A stretch of DNA of 64,000 bases from Pelobates cultripes (lineage: Eukaryota > Chordata > Amphibia > Anura > Pelobatidae): the NCBI GenBank assembly GCA_933207985.1, contig OW240915.1, forward strand, positions 107,050,032-107,114,031. Direction: 5' to 3'. A program made the position numbers and the translations under genes. Below the pieces are notes generated by a model. The model was not told the origin of the DNA and ran no database searches. It saw nothing but the letters and a program-made list of their open reading frames with translations. Position 1 is the stretch's first letter, and each line of letters begins with the position of its first letter. Below are positions 12,077 through 23,306 of the stretch, piece after piece.

Positions 12077-12638
12077 GAAAGTGCTGAAACATTATTATGT
12101 AGAGTAACAGACTGTGCAATATGCCTTCTATCCACAACTCTAAGTCTACCAAATCCTACAGTAATCCATCTGCCATTCCTAGGACGTCTCTGCGGCAGTG
12201 GTTTTGCAGCAGAACCAGCCTGAGTTTGTTTACCAGATAATTTACAAATCTCCGACTTCAAAAATACAATCTCCTGCCGCAATATAGAGAACTGTCTACA
12301 GATTAGACAGCATCCAGATCTCCAAAAAGTGGAACGTGAAACAAATGCATAACAACTATTTCACTGAACTAAGTCTGCCATTTCAATGTGGTGAATAATT
12401 TAAATCAAACTAATCTTACATTTTTAGTCCTCCTGAATACCACAGATTATCTCCAGAATATATCCAACCTCACACTTAGAAGCAGCGCTATCCAGAATAT
12501 CTCCAACCTCACACTTAGAAACAGCACTTAGATGAAGCAACCAAGCTATATTAGCCAAGCTAATGACAACAACCCTTATATAACTCCTAAAATCACCACC
12601 CACTAGGAATGTTTAACACTTGGGTAGGCCTATGCTTA

Positions 12639-13800
12639 TTACATGCAATCAATAAAACAAGGAGTGTACAATATCGGACCTCTGAAAAGTATAAGCATGC
12701 ATATGGACTCAGTACTTGGTTTGGGCCCCTTTGCAGCACTTAGCTTCCATGCCACGTCGCATTGAGGCAGTATCAGCCTGTGGCACTGCTGAGGAGTTAT
12801 GGAAGACCAGGATGCTTCAATAGCGGCCTTCAGCTCTTCTGCATTTTTCAGTCTCATGTCTCTCATCTTTCTCTTGGCAATGCCCCATAGATTCTCTATG
12901 GGGTTCAGGTCAGGCGAGTTTGCTGGCCAATCAAGCACAGTAATCCCACCATCAATAAACCAGGCTTTGGTGCTTTTGGCAGCGTGGGCAGGTGCCAAGT
13001 CCTGTTGGAAAATGAAGTCAGTATCCCCATAAAGCTCGTCTGCGGAAGGAAGCATGAAGTGCTCCAAAATCTCCTGGTAGATGGCTGTGTTGACCCTGGA
13101 CTTAATGAAGCACAGTGGACCAACACCAGCAGATGACATGGCTCCCCAAATCAACACAGACTGTGGAAACTTCACACTGGACTTCAAGCATCTTGCAGTG
13201 TATGCCTCTCCATTCTTCCTCCAGACTCTGGGTCCTTGGTTTCCAAATGAGATGCAAAAGTTGCTCTCACCAGAAAAGAGGATTTTGGACCACCGAGCAA
13301 CAGACCAGGTCTGTTTTTCTTTAGCACAGGTAAGACGCTTCTGACGTTGTTAGTTGTTCAGGAGCGGCTTGACAAGAGGAGAACGACATCTGAAGCCCAT
13401 GTCCAGGATCTGTCTGTGTGTGGTGGCTCTTGATGCACTCACTCCAGGCTTAGTCCACTCCTTGTGAAAGTCCCCAACACTTATGAATGGCTTTTTCCTG
13501 ACAATCCTCTCCAGGCTGCGGTCATCCCTGCTGCTTGTGCACCTTTTTCTTCCACACTATTCCCTTCCACATAACTTTCTATCAATGTGCTTTGATACAG
13601 CACTTTGGAAACATCCACCTTCCTTCGCAATTACCTTTTGAGGCTTTCCCTCCTGAATACCACAGATTACCTCCAGTTTATCTCCAATGATGGTGTCAAT
13701 GATGATTTACTGCACATCTGTCAGGTCAGCAGTCTTCCCCATGATTGTGATTCCTACCGAACCAGACTGAGAGACCATTTAAAGGCTCAGAAACCCTTTG
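12639..13800 (-). pseudogene. Tc1-like DDE transposase, inactivated
   Basis: The C-terminal half (13187 to 12639) is open: FIFQQDLAPAHAAKST, then VLDWPANSPDLNPIENLWG. There are 34 residues between the second Asp and the Glu (DD34E class). Upstream, the first catalytic position reads FSGESN where the family has FSDES, so that Asp is lost, and the N-terminal half is broken by frame changes. A 40-base tract at 13646-13685 replaces normal coding sequence (see findings). Confidence 0.88.
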
Positions 13801-14236
13801 CACCTTTTCACAATATTCTAATTTACTGAGATTGTGGATTTGGGGTTTTCATGTGCTGTAAACCATAAATCATCGCACTTGTGACAAATCACGGCTTGAA
13901 CTATCTTGCTTTGCATGTAATGCATCTATCTCATATATTAGTTTTCCTTTTTACGTTGCATTACTGAAATAAATGAACTTTTGCACGATATTCAAATTTT
14001 TCGAGTAGCGGTTCTTTATGTCCAGTAACTTAAATGCAGTGGAACCACGTGGAGAAAACAATTAATGTGGAAGTAGTAATGGCTAGCCTTTCATCCAATC
14101 ATTGTTAAGTGGTAGTACAGAAAAATGAACCACAATTCTCCAACAGTTCCCAACCAAATACTGGATTGCAGTGTACAATGGGAAAAACATTTAAATAGCA
14201 ATTGGAGAACTATAAATGAGAACCAAAAAGAGACTG

Positions 14237-14262
14237 TATATATATATATACATATATATATA
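14237..14262. repeat. Short (TA)n microsatellite
   Basis: Alternating TA run with one interruption. From 14008 to 15079 I see nothing else recognisable; it is AT-rich intron. Confidence 0.8.
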
Positions 14263-15079
14263 AAAGCTGGTGGATAGTTGACACCAGCACAAATGCTGTA
14301 TATGAAATGTATTCTTAGTCAATAAGATATCTTCAAATAAATGCAATAATGGTTCTTGCCTTTCTGTAAACTTAAGCTAGCCTGGGAATAAAAATTATCT
14401 GTGTATGAAATTTAATATTGCCATATGCGGGAAAAAATGTCAACCATAACTTAGCGTTCTCCAGATCTAAATAGCTGTACTCCCCACTAAAGACATAATT
14501 TGGAGATTGGGCGACATATAACATAACTTTTCATTGTAAGACCACAGAGAGACGAAACAGTGTAAAGTAGTGGAGCAACATCAGGCAAAATAAAACTGCT
14601 TACACTATTCTGTACCCTTACAACAAGGCTAAAATACTGACTACCATCAAGCTAATTTAGAACTCACTCTTTAACTCTTCTATATATAACCCATTATATA
14701 TTTGGGAGTCCAGGCCAACTCCTTGGTTTTGCACCCCTTACTGTCATAGGTGCCTCATTCGCTGGCCTTTTTTAGCCATGACTTGCAGAGATTCCAAATA
14801 AGGAAGAATTTCCCAAGAAAGTGGATTCATCTCATAAGAGCAGGCATTAGGCTGCTTGGATAACCTGCCAAGAATGGGGTACATTGACGTTGTGGCAGGC
14901 TTATGCAATGTATGATCATATACTGTAACTAAACCCCAATTATTTTTTGCCTAGGTGAGGTGTTTTTAAATAAAACTATTACAATCTGTGAGACTTGAAA
15001 TCACCGTTTAGTGAATGAGCGAGTGTGCTGGATTATGTATTTTGTATGTTTTATTTATACATATATACACACGCACACA

Positions 15080-15546
15080 TAGTGAGGGAAATTAGTATTT
15101 GATCCCCTGCTGATTTTGAACGTTTGTCCACTGACAAAGAAATGATCAGTCTATAATTTTAATGGTAGTTGTATTTTAACAGTGAGACACAGAATAAAAA
15201 AACAAAAAAAATTCTGAAAAAATGCATATCAAAAAAGTTATTAATTGATTTTCATGTCAATGAGTGAAATAAGTATTTGATCCCCTATCAATCAGCAAGA
15301 TTTCTGGCACCCAGGTGTCTTTTATACAGGCAACGAGCTGAGATTAGGAGCACTCTCTTACAGGGAGTGCTCCTAATCTCAGCTCGTTAACTGTATAAGA
15401 GACATCTGTCCTCAGAAGCAATCAATCAGATTCCAAACTTTTCACCATGGCCAAGACCAAAGAGCTGTCCAAGGATGTCAGGGACAAGATTGTAGACCTA
15501 CACAAGGCTGTAATTGGCGACAAGACCATCGCCAAGCAGCTTGTTT
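15080..15546 (+). pseudogene. 5' fragment of another Tc1-like element with transposase start
   Basis: It begins at TA with AGTGAGGGAAATTAGTATTT and has a long inverted pair inside (ACGAGCTGAGATTAGGAGCA paired across about 15334-15386). An ATG at 15447 starts [20 protein letters not shown], then a degenerate [10 protein letters not shown]: the DNA-binding N-terminus of a Tc1 transposase. The sequence stops matching after about 15546, so it is 3'-truncated. It is a different family from the 8936-14007 element. Confidence 0.8.
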
Positions 15547-15689
15547 TAGAGAGTTTTATAGGTAAGATATTGGATTTTGAATTGAACCGGAAAACTGTCA
15601 GGAGTCAGCGTAATGACTGACAGATGGGTGAGTCATATGATACAACTGAAAGGCTGATAGATGTGTCTGGCAGTACCATTCATAATGGA

Positions 15690-16640
15690 CTGTAAGAAGA
15701 GGTGGCTCTAGACTTTGCAAGGCCTTAGGCGAAATGTGTAAATATGGCCCTCACTAACAAAGACACACATAAATGCAAATATTGAAATTTAAGATGTTTT
15801 ATCTACCCTAATCTTTATCTATTGTTTCCCTGTGGTCCAGTGGGGATACAACTTAAATTGCGGCCTGTATTCAGGGAACTGTTATGGGCAATTTATGTCT
15901 TCCTGCATGGCCTCCTCTGAGCACTGGTAGGAATAGATAGGACACCACTTCCTCCCAGTGAGGCTGTTCATGTGGAGAGGCTATACCTTGTAAAGCGTCT
16001 GTGCAATTACCAGATTCCGCAGTGTGCTACCCAAGCAGACCATGTACCATTATAGAGCCCCTTGCAGACGCCAAAGAATGGCCAGTCACTTTAACTGATT
16101 TATGGGCTGTACACTTATGATGGTGGCCCTGTTTACAAGCAGTATCTTCCTCTGTAACTGCAATAAATTTTTAGGCCAGTTACTCTGGTGGTACAGTGCT
16201 GCTGCCTACTGGTATATGCGGTGTGATGAAACCTTAATGAAGGAAGGGTTTAAAATTTGATTCCCTACTCTGTCCTTCAATAGCTTCCTGATGTGCTGCA
16301 GAGTAAAGGAGCTGGCCAGTGCAGGCAGGCAAGGACAGACCAACTTGTTCACAGATATAACCTTCACCCAGGCTTTCAACAATTACTGCAGGTTATCACT
16401 TAATCTTTAGGGACCGGCTGGAATACTTGACACCTATAATGGTGCTATCTTTCCCTCCCCCGGATCTGTGGCAGTGCAAGAAGTGGCTGGCTGTCACTCC
16501 TCGCACCTCCTAATAATTGGCAGCCTTCATGCTACACGCCCTTCTCTCCAGTTAGATAAGTTAGACGGCTGAGAGGCCCCAGTGAGCATGAAGCCTTAGG
16601 CGGACACATAAATTGCCTTATTAGAGAGTTGCCTTTGATT
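15690..16640. repeat. Possible degraded hAT MITE
   Basis: The left edge reads GAGGTGGCTCTAGACTTTG and CAAGGCCTTAGGCGAAA. Near the right edge are CCTTAGGCGGACAC and TTAGAGAGTTGCC, roughly the inverse. Repeated mentions of ccttaggc at both ends suggest a hAT-type element. I could not define a target duplication. No coding sequence seen. Confidence 0.3.
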
Positions 16641-17150
16641 GCAAAGAGAAAACGTAGGCATGAGAGGCCAATGATGAGCATAATACTGTAGTCAAAATCC
16701 GAGGTACAAGCATTTAGTTGTGCTGAGAGCCGCCTATGATAGGTGTAGAGGTTAGAAGAGAGTAAACGAATTTGGAGAGTAAAATGTTCACATATGTTAA
16801 AAAGGGTAGAAAGTGTAAGAAGATTAAATTATAGCTATAAAAATACAAAAATTAACAACTTTTTGTTTGTAAATGGTCAGTGAGTTGTTACAGTTACACA
16901 AATATCTTTATTTGTTTTTTAAATGTCTTTACATTTTCAACCAAGTTGTGAATAAATACAAATTGTTATATCTGTAAGACTAGTGACAAATAACCCATGT
17001 CTATTTCTCTCCTTTCTTTATTTGTGGGGTTCTTTGGTTAACATTTAAAAAAAATGTAAATGTTGCATGTGTGTATGTATGTATGTATCTAAATAGGTAA
17101 TTTATATATTTATGTAAATATTAATATATACTATTATATATTGTACTTAC

Positions 17151-17250
17151 CATCCACCAGTATGGCTTTTGACTGGGTTTTGTGCATTTTCTTTAACAAT
17201 GAAAGAGAATCAGATACTAAAATCTTCTTGCAACCCTCTCTTAGTAATAT
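17151..17250 (-). CDS. vps41: VPS41 coding exon (ILLREGCKKIL)
   Basis: One hundred bases encode ILLREGCKKILVSDSLSLL, then KKMHKTQSKAILVD plus one G. The acceptor is TGTTTTACAG and the donor GTAAGTAC. The segment links the solenoid to the C-terminal RING. The next exon is 8.3 kb away because a Tc1 element with a LINE inside it occupies the intron. Confidence 0.96.
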
Positions 17251-18690
17251 CTGTAAAACAAAAATAATTAAATTATGCTATATATATTTTATATATGCAT
17301 ACTAATTTTGTAAATTTTCTTGCTATTTTTTTCTGTAATTTACTGCCTTTGCATAATTCTTGAATTAAGTTAAACTTATTATAATAATGCACACATTATA
17401 ATAAATATATATTAACACAAACTACTTTCTCCTCAATTTAAACATTTCCTTACATTCTGATTTTTAGTTGTATTGTTTTATCGCATGCAATCATTTCAGT
17501 TAAGATGAATATTGTCCAGGCGATCATTTCAGGAAAAACTATTTGGATGAACCAAAAGGGAGTAAAAATTAGGTACTGCAGAAATTAAATAATGGAGGTT
17601 GGATAGACTCCTGTCAAACCTCCATGCTCCCATCTGTGGCCAGCTAGTGAGGGCTCTATAAAAAAAAAAAAAAAAAAAAAAACTGTTTTAAAAAAACCTT
17701 GCACTTTGCCACATGGGCCTAATAAAAGAATAAGGATAAACACCCCATTGTCCCCCGTGTCCTCCCAGACCATGGTTGATAGCTAACTAAAAGGTACCTT
17801 CCACCCCTTTTATTGGTTTCAGATGTAGAAGAAATGTGCCACAAACAAAATAATCCCAGTGAGCCCAGCAAGGGCTCTGCAGAAACTGCGCTTTCAAGAT
17901 GGGAGAGGCCTTTCTGATTTGCTTGTTTTTTTTAAGAGTAGTGTCAGGTTATTTCCTTTTTTTGTTTATTTAGACTAGGGTGAGGGGGTAGGTATGGCAC
18001 TTTTTATTTAGGGGGTGGTGGCTTGTCAACCCTCTCATTAATATGTCCCACACGCAAAGCCCATGGGTGTGGGGTTGTATAAAGGAATTCTTTTTTATTT
18101 TCTAAATAGCACCTACCAGCTGGCAATTGTTGGGGATGGGATTTCTCCCCATTACTATATTGATAGCAAGACAAAAAGGCGACTGTAATTTCTATTACTA
18201 TTATTTTGTATTAGTAATTGTAGCATTATAATGAAATGAAATTTCCTAATGAATGAAATGGGATTTATCTATTTATGAAGCAGCTAGAACTGCATTCAAA
18301 TATCAGCATACAGATGGCATACTACTACATTTTCTATTAATAAAATATGCAACACTGAAATGCAATCTACAGTGATATTGTTTGTCAAAATCACTACTTG
18401 TAATCTATTGATATGGGAATAAATAAAATGAAACAAAAGGCGATGTACATTTACATAAGCAATAAGAAATCTATAAACTACACCTCACTAAGTAATGAAA
18501 GTAATGCACTTTAAAAGGGGGAAATCCAATATTCTACAAAAGTGTCAATCAAGCAGAGCTGCAGCACGATGGATAATGGTTTCTGTCTTAATTGAAAAAT
18601 GATTCACAAAAAAGATTGCCTGGAAAATAAAGAACAAACTACACCAAATTTCCTTTTCATCTTTTTTCAAAAGATATCCTGGCCCACACT
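17251..18690. other. Intron with no identified gene
   Basis: AT-rich. It includes a poly(A) run (17658-17680) next to a CT-rich block (17581-17790) and a moderately GC-rich stretch (17860-18160) that may be old repeats. No ORF or family recognised. Confidence 0.4.
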
Positions 18691-18959
18691 GACCAACATC
18701 AGCACACCACAAGGCTAGTCACGGTGTAGTCGCCTCTTTTATTGCTACTTTACAAGGTACTTAACAGCCCTGTGATGACTGACGTTACTGTCCACACTGA
18801 GTGCGACTTACTAAAATAATTTGACTGACTATGTAGGTCATTTTGGCAGACAGAGGTTAGCTACCAACTCTGTGTAAACCATCTCTATGTCTGTTGCACC
18901 ACAACCCCTCACATCACCACATCCCAACTTACTAAGTTGGATACCTCATTCTTTGCTGG

Positions 18960-20335
18960 CAATGAGCAAAATTGCACTGGACGAGGATGACTACTTTTTA
19001 TAGGGTGCAGGCACTTTGGGTCATTCAACCCCGACAGATTCCAACCCCTGAGATTTCAGAGGAGATGCTGAACAGCTACTAAAAACAGACGCAGCTCGGA
19101 ATATGGGACAGTTTGGCACACCTGGAGCGCCCCGAATAAGGAGTACGGTGTCAATGCCTGCAGGAAGGCCTGGAGGCTTCTTGGCTCCTAGTGGTTATGG
19201 GCCTGGTGGCAAGAGGACAATGGGTTTCCAACCACTCTCTATTTCCTTGGTCTCATGCCATTTTCCGACGGAGAGTCTGATAGTTTTGTCAGGTCACTTT
19301 CTCTGCACACAGTTCATTTTAGTGTTGTTTTTTTCTTTTAGATGATTTTCAGCTTTATTTATTTTTATGTTACTCAATCCTCACTTAAAGGGACACTATA
19401 GTCACCAGAACAACTACAGCTTAATGTACTTGTTATGGTGAGTATAATAGCTATCTTCAGGCATTTTCATGTAAACACTGCCTTTTCAGAAAATAGGCAG
19501 TGTTTACATTGCCCCTAGGGACACCTCCAAGTGGCCACTCCTCAGATGACCACTGGAAGGGCTTCCTATCTCAGGGCAGCACAAGAGGCAGCCCTGCCGT
19601 TCAGTGTCCCCGAGCTCTGCATGGAGACGCTGAATTTTCCTCATAGAGATGCATTGATTCAATGCATCTCTATGAGGAGGTGCTTATTGACCATGGTGTT
19701 TGGCCCAACCCCTTGCTGATTTTAGCCAATCCAATGCTTTCCTTATGGGGATTGGATTGGCTAAAAAGCGGTAATTTTGATGTCACCAAGGGGGCGAGGC
19801 CAGCGTCCGCGGACCCGTGGAGAGCTGGAAATAAGGTGAGTTTTAACCCATTCTGAGGGGGCTAGCCACCTAAATGGTGGGTTTTCACTATAGGGTCAGG
19901 AATATATGTTTGTGTTCCTGATCCTTTAAGCCCTTGGAAATATTTGATTGTATGTTTTTTCTGGTCAGTGTACCACTCTGTTAGCTACTTTGTTTCAGCT
20001 ATATATAGCCTTGTTCTTTTCATGCTAATTCTAGACCAACATTTAGTCAGTTGAGTACCCTTGATATTGTTTGAAAAGGAGATGTATTTTTATCATGTTA
20101 ATCTTTAAAAACCGCAGGTACAATTTTCATCATCTATTATCTTACTTATCACATATATGCCTTATACAAGTTAATTGATGTTTTTATGTGTTTCCTTCGT
20201 AACATCTACAACCAGTGCCTTATTTTCATCATTGGAATTGATGTATTTAACCTATTCATATAACTGCTGATATTGTCTGTATCTGCACAACAAAAATAAG
20301 AGATAATTTAAATAAAAAAAATAAAGTTTTTGCAA
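18960..20335 (+). repeat. Probable L1 3' region split by a T2-like MITE
   Basis: Non-coding sequence ends at 20285-20335 in an A-rich tail (cacaacaaaaataagagat... then runs of A), the kind of 3' end made by L1 target-primed reverse transcription. The T2-like MITE at 19385-19929 lies inside it. Assignment is by tail structure and general resemblance only. Confidence 0.3.
19385..19929. mobile_element. T2-like TTAA MITE, copy A
   Basis: Ends are TTAAAGGGACACTATAG and GATCCTTTAA, with TTAA at both borders. Internal hairpins include CATAGAGATGCATTGATTCA paired with its complement (about 19640-19676) and AGCCAATCCAATGCTTTCC paired with GGATTGGATTGGCT. The TTAAAGG ends and TTAA target match the Xenopus T2 (Kolobok-type) MITEs. 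A second copy in inverse orientation lies at 20549-21091. Confidence 0.8.
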
Positions 20336-20548
20336 ATTAAACGGGATTCGCAATTACAACTGTCAATGTTACCATGAAATTGCAACCTTGGAACTGACAT
20401 CAAATTTATTTGACTTGCTGGAATTTACTTGTAAATCTGGCAGACCATACGTGCCTATGTACACATATATAAACTTTTAGTAGCAAGGTCCCATTTCAGA
20501 TGTGAAACTACATTTGTAGCAATGTGTTTTGGCCAGGGAATGTTGAGA

Positions 20549-21091
20549 TTAAAGGAACACTAATGGGTTTGGAACACAAAAATGTATTCCTGACCTATAG
20601 TGTTAAAACCACCATTTAGGTGGCTTACCCCCCTTAAACCACTTAAAAGGTAATAAGATTTACCTAATTTCCAGTGTTGAGCAGGTCTGCCAGCGCTGAC
20701 CCTGCCCCCCGATCCGCCTCCTTGATGACATCTTCAATAGGTGTGTTTTTAGCCAATCCAATTGGCAAGGAGGCAGACAGGGACGCGGTCAAACTGCGCC
20801 TCCTCATGGAGATGTATTGAACCAATGCATCCCTAGGATAGTTCAGCGTCTCAATGCAGAGCGTGGAGACGCTTAACGGCAGTGATGCGCACTGTGCAGT
20901 ACGGCTCCAGGAAGCACCTCCAGTGGCCATCTCAGGAGTGGTTACTGGAGGTGTCCCTAGGGGGCAATGTAAAAACTGCCTTTTCTCTGAAAATGCAGTG
21001 CTTACATGAAAATGCCTGCAGGAAAAGACTATACTCACCAGAACAACTACATTAAGCTGTAGTTGTTATGGTGACTTTAGTGACTCTTTAA
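20549..21091. mobile_element. T2-like TTAA MITE, copy B (inverse of copy A)
   Basis: It starts TTAAAGGAACACTAATGGG and ends GTGACTCTTTAA. Sequence order is that of copy A read from the other strand: acctaaatggtggt end first, the gtaaacactgcc end last. With copy A it forms an inverted pair about 620 bases apart. Confidence 0.8.
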
Positions 21092-21226
21092 AATAAATTA
21101 AATGGATATTTAATACTTTGCACTATACTACTTTGTGCTCTTAAGCATTTAAATGTTTATATAACTAAATCCAGTACATTCTAGATGGCTTGTTAATACT
21201 GTTAAAATCAAAATGGTTCAGAATCT

Positions 21227-21728
21227 TTTTAAATATTTTTTATTAAGGTTATAATGTATTTCACAACAAATAATAACGAATAGTTAAACATACTATTTGG
21301 GGAAGGAAAGGGAAGGGAAACTTAGATATAGGAAAGGGGATCCATCCATAGCAATAAACATATGGAATATTGTACAAAACGTTAGTTATACATCTTTGAA
21401 ATTAACAAAATATATATTCTATAAGCAGTAAGTTTTTTTATATATTCTTCCCATTCTTCCCAAGTACGTTGAAGGTTTGCATATAAATGAGTATTCTTTC
21501 TGTAAGACATTTTGTTTGCTCTACTATCTAAAACCATGGTCAACATTTTTCTACGTGTAGGTAGACTTTTAGACTTCCAGTATCGAGGTAGACATGAAGT
21601 AGCTTCGATTAGGATGTGGCCTATTATAATTTTGTCAATTTTTGCAACAGACTCCGGGAATTTCTTAAAAAGTGCTGGTTCTGATGTCAAGATACTTATA
21701 TCTTTGTCCACTTTAATATTCAAATCAT
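21227..21728 (-). pseudogene. 5'-truncated L1 insertion, ORF2 C-terminus
   Basis: The minus strand encodes FKKFPESVAKIDKIIIGHIL, ATSCLPRYWKS, then LQRTWEEWEEYI, resembling the extreme C-terminus of amphibian L1 ORF2 proteins. It starts with T-rich sequence (an A tail on the minus strand) at 21227. Flanks AATGGTTCAGAATCT (21212-21226) and AATGGATCAGAATCT (21729-21743) match at 14 of 15 bases, a clear target duplication. Confidence 0.75.
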
Positions 21729-21917
21729 AATGGATCAGAATCTAGTGGGTAGCTTTTGAAAGTTGATAACTACAAATGTGAATAAAATGAGTTTGCATTC
21801 TGAAGTATGGAACCATACAATATAGCTAAAAAGCTAAATAGATTTTCATGCATTTTATCTATGTGTTAAGGTATTTTGTTAGGGTTACGCATATAGTGTA
21901 GAGCTGTATATAGTTAC

Positions 21918-22054
21918 CTGGAGATTGTAGTCCTGTAGGATTTTAACCAGAGAGTCTCTCAGATTGGGAATCTCCATTCCCTCCTTAATACGGTGAATCA
22001 GGAGGATGGGGTCAACGTGTGTCCCAATATTGTTCAGTAAACCATTTATAAATT
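21918..22054 (-). CDS. vps41: VPS41 coding exon (LLNNIGTHVDP)
   Basis: The exon completes Lys (A|AA) and reads FINGLLNNIGTHVDPILLIH, then RIKEGMEIPNLRDSLVKIL and QDYNLQ. The acceptor is TCAACAG and the donor GTAACTAT; the exon ends in phase 0. The junction gives P-K-F where mammals have P-P-F, a small substitution exactly at the splice border. This is the last long solenoid exon before the RING-proximal linker. Confidence 0.96.
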
Positions 22055-22940
22055 CTGTTGACGAAAACATATTTTAAACTCATAAGTTTCACGTTCCTAT
22101 ACATCTATATGCAATGTTTTTTTTAACACATTACATGAAGATTTGTCTATACAAAAAACATGAAAATGCATGTTGATGTAAAAATCCATCCAAATCTACC
22201 TACTGAGTAAATTTGGAATATATAGGAGTATAGAAGGTATCATCCTGGAATGTTAGACGGATAGGGCAACACTTTCCTATTCTGTGCAACACATGAACAA
22301 CAATAAAGAAACCTTACAGCACACATGTGATGAAATGCCACATCAATTAAATTAAGTTAAAATAAAGTCTGGTATTAATTCATAGCTGCACTGGGAGAAA
22401 AATATTTTACTTTTTTCTTTTTCTTTTAAACTGTACAGTTCCTATGCTAAATTCATATTAATACTGATATCTAATTCTTTGTTAGGAAAACGTAACCAAT
22501 TTGATGTATCTGCGTCAATTCATCCAGGGTCACTGAGCCTTTCTTCCAATTTTGGAATATCTGCATCAAGTCAACCATGGACCCAAGTCAAACCAAATGT
22601 AAATAATGCACCTACAGGGAATGGGAGGGGTAGGGTGCTCAAACCAAAAAGGGGTTTGGTCTGGATCTCAAATGTACATAGAAAAAAGGGAACTGGGATG
22701 TCACACTCGGAATATGTAGTGCTGCTGCTGTAAAGACCAAAATATATCCAAAATACAGATTAAGAAATAACGTGCACACACAAAGAAGAAAATACAGTTT
22801 TAAACTTTACAATACTTTACTACAAGTGTCCCTTTGGAGTTGACCACAGGAAAGCAAACATTTGAGGTGATTCACTGGAAGCAGCTTAAGCAGTTAGTAT
22901 TGCATTTAGCATGTTAATCTCCATTGGTAAAATTAGTTTA
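22055..22940. other. Intron with no identified gene
   Basis: AT-rich sequence without a recognisable repeat. An 84-codon plus-strand ORF at 22479-22733 has no family resemblance and is treated as chance. Confidence 0.4.
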
Positions 22941-23060
22941 GGACCCACCAATGTTAGGGTACTGTAACGTAGTGGTGGGCTTTTCACAACATGCCCATAT
23001 GGTGTAACTGAATCCCCATATTTGTTTGCTAAGAGAGGTGATTTTAAGTATCCTTGTCTA
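22940..23060. repeat. Unclassified dispersed repeat, copy 1
   Basis: GACCCACCAATGTTAGGGTA, GTAGTGGTGGGC and GGTGTAACTGAATCCCC also occur at 46031-46070 and 46650-46665, where the second copy is split by a T2-like MITE. Family unknown. Confidence 0.55.
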
Positions 23061-23306
23061 GTCTAAAATGTAATATGTATTTTGTATATATTTTTGTCTT
23101 TATAGCAGCACAACTACTTAGAAATGCATGTTCCGATTTATTTATTTTTTTTTTTTTTATGACATGTTTGGTATTTGTGTGATTTTATTTTTGGTGTTAT
23201 TATTGAAATGTGTATTGTATTTTTATTGGTATATTGAACTTCTGATGTATCAGGAAATGTCTAGTTCATTACTTTTTCTAAATGCTTTTTTTGGTTTTGT
23301 CTACTT

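Larger units (their letters stand above)
9126..12620 (-). mobile_element. CR1/L2-type LINE inserted in the Tc1 element
   Basis: On the minus strand it carries an apurinic-type endonuclease (about 11830 to 11150), a reverse transcriptase (about 11040 to 9380) and a short 3' tail ending at TGTCACATTCTATGTTT (complement, 9126-9150). The tail matches a separate copy at 45491-45750. The 5' limit (about 12620) is set by where recognisable Tc1 sequence resumes. No clear target duplication is seen. Confidence 0.85.
8936..14007 (-). mobile_element. Tc1-like transposon with about 190-bp TIRs, split by a LINE
   Basis: The left terminal repeat (8936-9125) starts TA-CTCGAAAAAATTAGAATA and is matched by an inverted copy at 13819-14007. 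TA is present at both ends, the Tc1/mariner target. Removing the LINE inside (about 9126-12620) leaves roughly 1.57 kb, a normal Tc1 length. The transposase is on the minus strand and defective. The LINE entered exactly at the inner edge of the left terminal repeat. Confidence 0.9.
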
